A stretch of 25,998 bases of DNA from a virus. The translations under genes and the position numbers were made by a program. Shown here in pieces: positions 22,298 through 25,998 of this stretch; positions within the stretch are counted from its first letter, which is position 1, and the number at the start of each line of letters is the position of its first letter. Under the pieces are notes generated by a model, which was not told the DNA's origin, searched no databases, and saw only the letters and a list, made by a program, of their open reading frames with translations. The stretch covers positions 1-25,998 of the IMG/VR virus record IMGVR_UViG_3300025132_000254; one strand, written 5' to 3'.

Positions 22298-24118
22298 ATG
22301 GGCGAAATAATATTACCTGCTGACATAGTACCTAATACTGAGAAAGATGTTGTATTAAATAATGCTCAACTAAGAAAGGGTTTTGACGCTTTAGTTAGTG
22401 AAAAGAATCCTATTTTTCTAAGTATGTTAGGTTATATATTTTATAGAGCCATACCTAATAAAAAAAGACCTAAACCTATGGAGAAGGTTAAACCTAAACT
22501 TGCTACATTAATACAGTATGATGATAAGGATTATGAAAGATTAAAAGAAAGAGAGCAAGGTTTGATGGACACTATTACTGAATCTGAAATGAATAAATTT
22601 TTCAAACATTATTTAGAAGAAATAGAAAAAACAGATATGCTTAATATAATAACGGCATTAAGTGAAAATGACTATTTTCCTAAAAAAATAAATAAAGAAA
22701 ACATAAATGGTGTAGAAGTAACTGAAGTTACATACAACAAACCACTTCAACTCAATGAAAGAAAACTACAGAATTTTAAATTATCACAATTAGATAATGA
22801 GTCTGCAATAGAGCGATTAGTAAATATTACTGAGAGAGGACAAGAACCTGATGAAGAAGGTTCTGAAAGAAGTGGAGAACTTATGAGTGCTATAGATAGT
22901 GGTAAGCCTATATTGTATGAGATGATTAAAAAATATTTTGATTATAGTGAAATTAATATGGGTGCATTAATCACATTAGATACTAAACAATATGTAAATG
23001 ATGTATTTGTTAAGGAAGGATTTGGTGCTTTTGATAGTGAAGACTTTGCTTTTAGGGCTGGACTACTTGGAGGTGAAACTATTACACCTGCCGGAAAAGA
23101 TTATTCCGGTGAAGAGTATGAAGCAGAAACAAAACCCTTTTCAGAAAAAGATACAAGAAATAATATCCCTTTATTACATCTAAAATTAATTGGCGATAAA
23201 GGAGCAGGTAAGTATGAACAAGGAAAGGACAAGTTTCTTGTTGAAGGACTTACAGGTAGTAAATCATTTGATACTTTAGAAGAAGCATATGATGCTATAG
23301 ATGAAATAAGCACGAAACCTAAATTACTTGAAAAATACTTAGAAACAATTATTATGTCTCAAGATAAGCACCCGTTGAAAAATATTATTTATGGATATCT
23401 AAGTGCAGAAAGAAGAAAATTAAAATTAGGTACTTTAGAAATAGAAGTTAGTAAAACAAAAGAAGGCTCAAGTAAAGATAAACAAAAGTGGGTTGAAAGT
23501 ATTCGTTCTAAATTAAACTTAGATGAAGGTATAGATGTTAAATTAGATAAGAACGTAGAAAAATTAGCAGGTATGATTTTTGAAGTTATGCAACAATTTC
23601 CTAAAATGGATAACACCTTGTTAGAATCTTTAATAGACAATGAGGTAAAACGTGAAAAACACGGCTTTAGAATTATAGAAGAAGAAGTTTCAGATAAAGA
23701 ACAAATAGAAGAAGATAAAGAAACTTGGGATAGTATTGTTGCAAATTATAGACTATTTAGTGATAAACTTGACATATCTTTAGTAGATATTTTAGACGAA
23801 TATAAAAATATAGAAAACATGGGTGAATTAGATATAGATGCAGTAAGAGTTTATGCTAAAGACCTGATGAGTAAAAGTAAATCAAAATCAGGCTTCATAG
23901 CAGGTAAAAGTAGAATACCAATATTATATGCAGATGTAACTTATGACATGAATACGCTCCTTGATACGACACCTAAAAATTATAAATTTAGAATTAAAAA
24001 ACCAAAAAAAGATGAAGAACCAACTTCAATGGATATGGATGTTGTTAGAGTTCAGAAAGATTTTCTAAACATTAAAAGGGGATACAATAGTCTAAGGGCA
24101 TTAGTAGGAGGTAATTAG
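22298..24118 (+). CDS. Unknown 606-aa protein before the neck genes
   Basis: A 606-residue charged protein of unknown family. It starts at ATG 22298, seven bases after AAGGTGGT; a nearby ATG at 22294 is out of frame. Two mixed alpha/beta regions are visible (about 1-140 and 230-420), with no membrane segment and no intact nucleotide-binding loop. GDKGAGKY near residue 299 lacks the Ser/Thr of a P-loop. It has no Trp motif. It is similar in style (long, Lys/Glu/Asp-rich, helical) to the 585-, 894- and 403-aa proteins, without obvious sequence repetition. Placed just before the head-tail adaptor, it may be a neck or internal virion protein. Confidence 0.82.
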   Translation: MGEIILPADIVPNTEKDVVLNNAQLRKGFDALVSEKNPIFLSMLGYIFYRAIPNKKRPKPMEKVKPKLATLIQYDDKDYERLKEREQGLMDTITESEMNKFFKHYLEEIEKTDMLNIITALSENDYFPKKINKENINGVEVTEVTYNKPLQLNERKLQNFKLSQLDNESAIERLVNITERGQEPDEEGSERSGELMSAIDSGKPILYEMIKKYFDYSEINMGALITLDTKQYVNDVFVKEGFGAFDSEDFAFRAGLLGGETITPAGKDYSGEEYEAETKPFSEKDTRNNIPLLHLKLIGDKGAGKYEQGKDKFLVEGLTGSKSFDTLEEAYDAIDEISTKPKLLEKYLETIIMSQDKHPLKNIIYGYLSAERRKLKLGTLEIEVSKTKEGSSKDKQKWVESIRSKLNLDEGIDVKLDKNVEKLAGMIFEVMQQFPKMDNTLLESLIDNEVKREKHGFRIIEEEVSDKEQIEEDKETWDSIVANYRLFSDKLDISLVDILDEYKNIENMGELDIDAVRVYAKDLMSKSKSKSGFIAGKSRIPILYADVTYDMNTLLDTTPKNYKFRIKKPKKDEEPTSMDMDVVRVQKDFLNIKRGYNSLRALVGGN

Positions 24119-24119
24119 T

Positions 24120-25229
24120 ATGGGTAAAGTTTCATCCCCTAGTGATTTTACAAATATAAACGTAGATTATTCAATAGGTAATGGACATTATACTACTCAT
24201 ACAGATATTTCTAATTTATTACAAATAAGTTCTTTTAGTGCGAACACTACTCCAAATCTTGTAGAAATAGGTAAACTAATAAAAAGAGCAGAAGAAAAAA
24301 TAGATGATTCGATAAAAACATCATACAGACCTATTATTTACAAAGATGAATTTCATTCCTTTGATAATATAAGACAACGTGCATATCCTATTAGACCTTA
24401 CAAGGACTATGTAGGATTTGTACAATTAAGTTATCCTAAAGTACAAAAATTAGTAAGATTAGAAGTCTATCAAGGAGATGTTTGGGTAGATTTGGCTTCT
24501 GCTACTGCAACATTAACAGTTCCTAATTCTGCAACTACAAATGATTGGACAATAGCATTAACTGTAGGTAATCCTACTACCTATACTTTTGAAATTAAAA
24601 ATTTAGCAAATAATAGTATTAGACATTTTTATGATAATTTTGGTCCTAAAACTACTGCTAGTCAAATAGTTGATGCTATTAATGAAGTATACCCTATGAA
24701 AACTGCTAAATTTACAAAAGAAACTGCACGTAAAGAAATTTTTGCTAATGGTACTAGCCAAGCAGATAATATACGTGTTTCTGATTTCTTTTATGCTACT
24801 TTAGATAGTGAAGATAAAACAAAAATAGTCATTAGTTCATTATTAGATGGGGAAGATGGAACATTTTGTACATTAACTTCTACATATGGCTCAGTATCTT
24901 CATTTGCTGATAATCAAACTTCAGGTAGAGATGATGACTATTGGACTATAAATGATGAAGGGAAGATTTTTTTCAGACAAGAATATCCACACAATCAACA
25001 TCATTCTATTAGAGTAACTTATGTTGCAGGTGAAGGGCGTGTACCTGCTCCTATACATGAAGCAGCCACAAAACTAGTAGCGGCTGAAATAATTAGACAT
25101 GATGATAATTCAATATTAATTGCTGAAACAGGTTCTAATATTGATTTGAAAGCCAAACATGATATTTTATTAGAAGAAGCGAATAAGATATTAAATGGAA
25201 AGAAAAATATTATTCATTTTATATCGTGA
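24120..25229 (+). CDS. Head-tail adaptor (gp6-like) with a large insertion
   Basis: The protein joins portal to tail as a ring below the portal. The N-terminal part has the adaptor pattern DISNLLQISSFSANTTPNLV followed by EIGKLIKRAEEKIDDSI (about 29-65), and a C-terminal part with SIRVTYVAGEGRVPAPIHEA then KLVAAEIIRHDD. Between them is a beta-rich insertion of about 170 residues (about 110-280, with VWVDLASATATLTVPN), so the 369 residues are much longer than a standard gp6-like adaptor (about 100-200). The insert could be a surface or collar domain. The gene starts one base after the preceding stop, and the next two genes look like neck proteins, which supports the assignment. Confidence 0.78.
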   Translation: MGKVSSPSDFTNINVDYSIGNGHYTTHTDISNLLQISSFSANTTPNLVEIGKLIKRAEEKIDDSIKTSYRPIIYKDEFHSFDNIRQRAYPIRPYKDYVGFVQLSYPKVQKLVRLEVYQGDVWVDLASATATLTVPNSATTNDWTIALTVGNPTTYTFEIKNLANNSIRHFYDNFGPKTTASQIVDAINEVYPMKTAKFTKETARKEIFANGTSQADNIRVSDFFYATLDSEDKTKIVISSLLDGEDGTFCTLTSTYGSVSSFADNQTSGRDDDYWTINDEGKIFFRQEYPHNQHHSIRVTYVAGEGRVPAPIHEAATKLVAAEIIRHDDNSILIAETGSNIDLKAKHDILLEEANKILNGKKNIIHFIS

Positions 25230-25234
25230 TTATT

Positions 25235-25417
25235 ATGGAAGATGTTATTAAATTATTCAAAGAAATTGTTGCAATTCAGCAACAACGTAATGATATGTTA
25301 AAAGATAGTATATATGCGGAGTTTGCATTATCTGATGAAGCAGTTATAGAACAAGCCCATAGTGCATTCGATAAAGCATTTGCAAAAAGAATAGAAGAAG
25401 AGGTTGCTAAATTATGA
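25235..25417 (+). CDS. Small helical neck-region protein
   Basis: A 60-residue helical protein (MEDVIKLFKEIVAIQQQRND, then FALSDEAVIEQAHSAFDKAF). ATG 25235 is chosen because GTGAT lies four bases upstream. GTG 25226, overlapping the previous stop, would add three residues and is the alternative. It overlaps the next gene by ATGA. It is unrecognised; its position between adaptor and tail-completion-like genes suggests a connector component. Confidence 0.7.
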   Translation: MEDVIKLFKEIVAIQQQRNDMLKDSIYAEFALSDEAVIEQAHSAFDKAFAKRIEEEVAKL

Positions 25418-25962
25418 TGGATGAAGTGACTTTTCTTATACGATTATTATCCGATAGATGGGATGCCGCAGTTACTTCTTTGGGTAGTCAATTACCTACA
25501 AACCATAGACCTCTTTCTACAGGTAATAGTGCTTCTATTAAAATTTTAGATATACGTTCATTAGAACCGAAAGAAGGAAGAAGAGTTGATGTAGATTCTC
25601 ATTCAGTACTTTTAGTGTTTGAAGATGGTATGTCTCAAACAAATCCAACTATTGATACAGTGGTGAGAAATGAAACATTTAACATGACAGTACACATGAG
25701 AGTTCTACATAGAAGAGATTTTTCTTCTCTTACTGATTCTAGAGATAGACTACAAAGTATTTATCGAATTACCCGATACATTTTAGAGAATAATGCTCGT
25801 AGCCCTACCGTGTATCAAGGAGGCGGAACTTCGGGAACTGTTGAAGATTCTGCTGAATTAATTACATTAACAGGTAGAAGTGAAGCCAATGATAGGGGCA
25901 AAAGGTTATTGGGCTACAAACTATCGGTAGAGATTAAGCGGTTCGGGCGAAGTACAGTTTAG
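25414..25962 (+). CDS. Probable tail-completion / neck protein
   Basis: This 182-residue protein has an N-terminal helix (VTFLIRLLSDRWDAAVTSLG) followed by alternating beta segments (SHSVLLVFEDGMS, ETFNMTVHMRVLHRRDF). A helix then reads SRDRLQSIYRITRYILENNA, and a final strand GYKLSVEIKRFGR closes the protein. This alternation, and its place two genes after the adaptor, resembles tail-terminator or tail-completion proteins that form the ring at the top of the tail. No signature residues fix the family, so another neck protein is possible. It overlaps the preceding gene by ATGA and is followed by AGGTGA for the next gene. Confidence 0.65.
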   Translation: MMDEVTFLIRLLSDRWDAAVTSLGSQLPTNHRPLSTGNSASIKILDIRSLEPKEGRRVDVDSHSVLLVFEDGMSQTNPTIDTVVRNETFNMTVHMRVLHRRDFSSLTDSRDRLQSIYRITRYILENNARSPTVYQGGGTSGTVEDSAELITLTGRSEANDRGKRLLGYKLSVEIKRFGRSTV

Positions 25963-25972
25963 GTGAGAAAAA

Positions 25973-25998
25973 ATGGTTAGTAATGAGATATTTGTAGG
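25973..25998 (+). CDS. 5' end of next gene (partial)
   Basis: An ATG six bases after AGGTGA opens a frame that runs off the window after eight complete codons (MVSNEIFV). From its place after the tail-completion-like gene it is probably a tail or neck component, but nothing more can be said. Confidence 0.55.

Noticed and set aside
22298-24118. GDKGAGKY in the 606-aa protein as a Walker A motif
   Set aside because: The Ser/Thr after GK is missing and no Walker B-like hhhhD/E follows; the region is Gly/Lys-rich by chance.

Overview
The window is a continuous block of tightly packed genes, all on the + strand, from a tailed double-stranded DNA virus (Caudoviricetes, HK97-type head). It covers the DNA-packaging, portal, protease/scaffold, capsid and neck region. 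Recognisable markers in order are a large terminase (5222-6658), a portal (8012-9637), a prohead protease fused to a scaffold (15877-17073), an HK97-type major capsid protein (17087-18439), a head-tail adaptor (24120-25229) and a tail-completion-like protein (25414-25962). No tRNA, rRNA, CRISPR array, integrase or IS element was seen. No gene-free stretch exceeds about 100 bases.

The host is most likely an archaeon, and an AT-rich marine planktonic archaeon is plausible. Most gene starts are preceded by GGTGA/GGTGAT a few bases upstream of ATG, the archaeal style of Shine-Dalgarno pairing. The ligase has archaeal/eukaryotic ATP-dependent motifs, an Arf/Ras-like small GTPase is encoded, and there is a TATA-like element about 28 nt before one start. 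The exact host group cannot be decided from this window.

Layout. (1) 1-4655: the end of one gene, then two large unrecognised, charged, helix-rich proteins (585 and 894 aa). (2) 4660-9637: a GNAT-like acetyltransferase, the terminase, a protein with a LAGLIDADG-like domain, and a portal carrying two apparent zinc-binding insertions. (3) 9649-13212: a run of eight small genes and one medium one. Most carry a short Trp motif at the N-terminus (M-[S/N/D]-W-x-x-[hydrophobic]-[L/V]-K), one of them in a protein of only 23 residues. (4) 13223-15844: an unusually long ATP-dependent DNA ligase. (5) 15845-18787: a candidate promoter, the protease-scaffold with a strong internal ribosome site for free scaffold, the capsid protein and a decoration-like protein. 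(6) 18788-18881: a long RNA hairpin in the only sizeable intergenic gap. (7) 18882-22284: an accessory structural module with a histone-H1-like tail protein, a beta-rich small protein, two membrane proteins, the Arf-like GTPase, a zinc-binding protein and a Q/N-rich protein. (8) 22298-25998: a 606-aa unknown protein, then neck proteins and the first codons of the next gene.

The most interesting signals are the recurring Trp motif, which also occurs at the C-terminus of the scaffold and suggests a capsid-targeting tag system, and the full-motif Arf-like GTPase placed among membrane proteins in a virion gene cluster.
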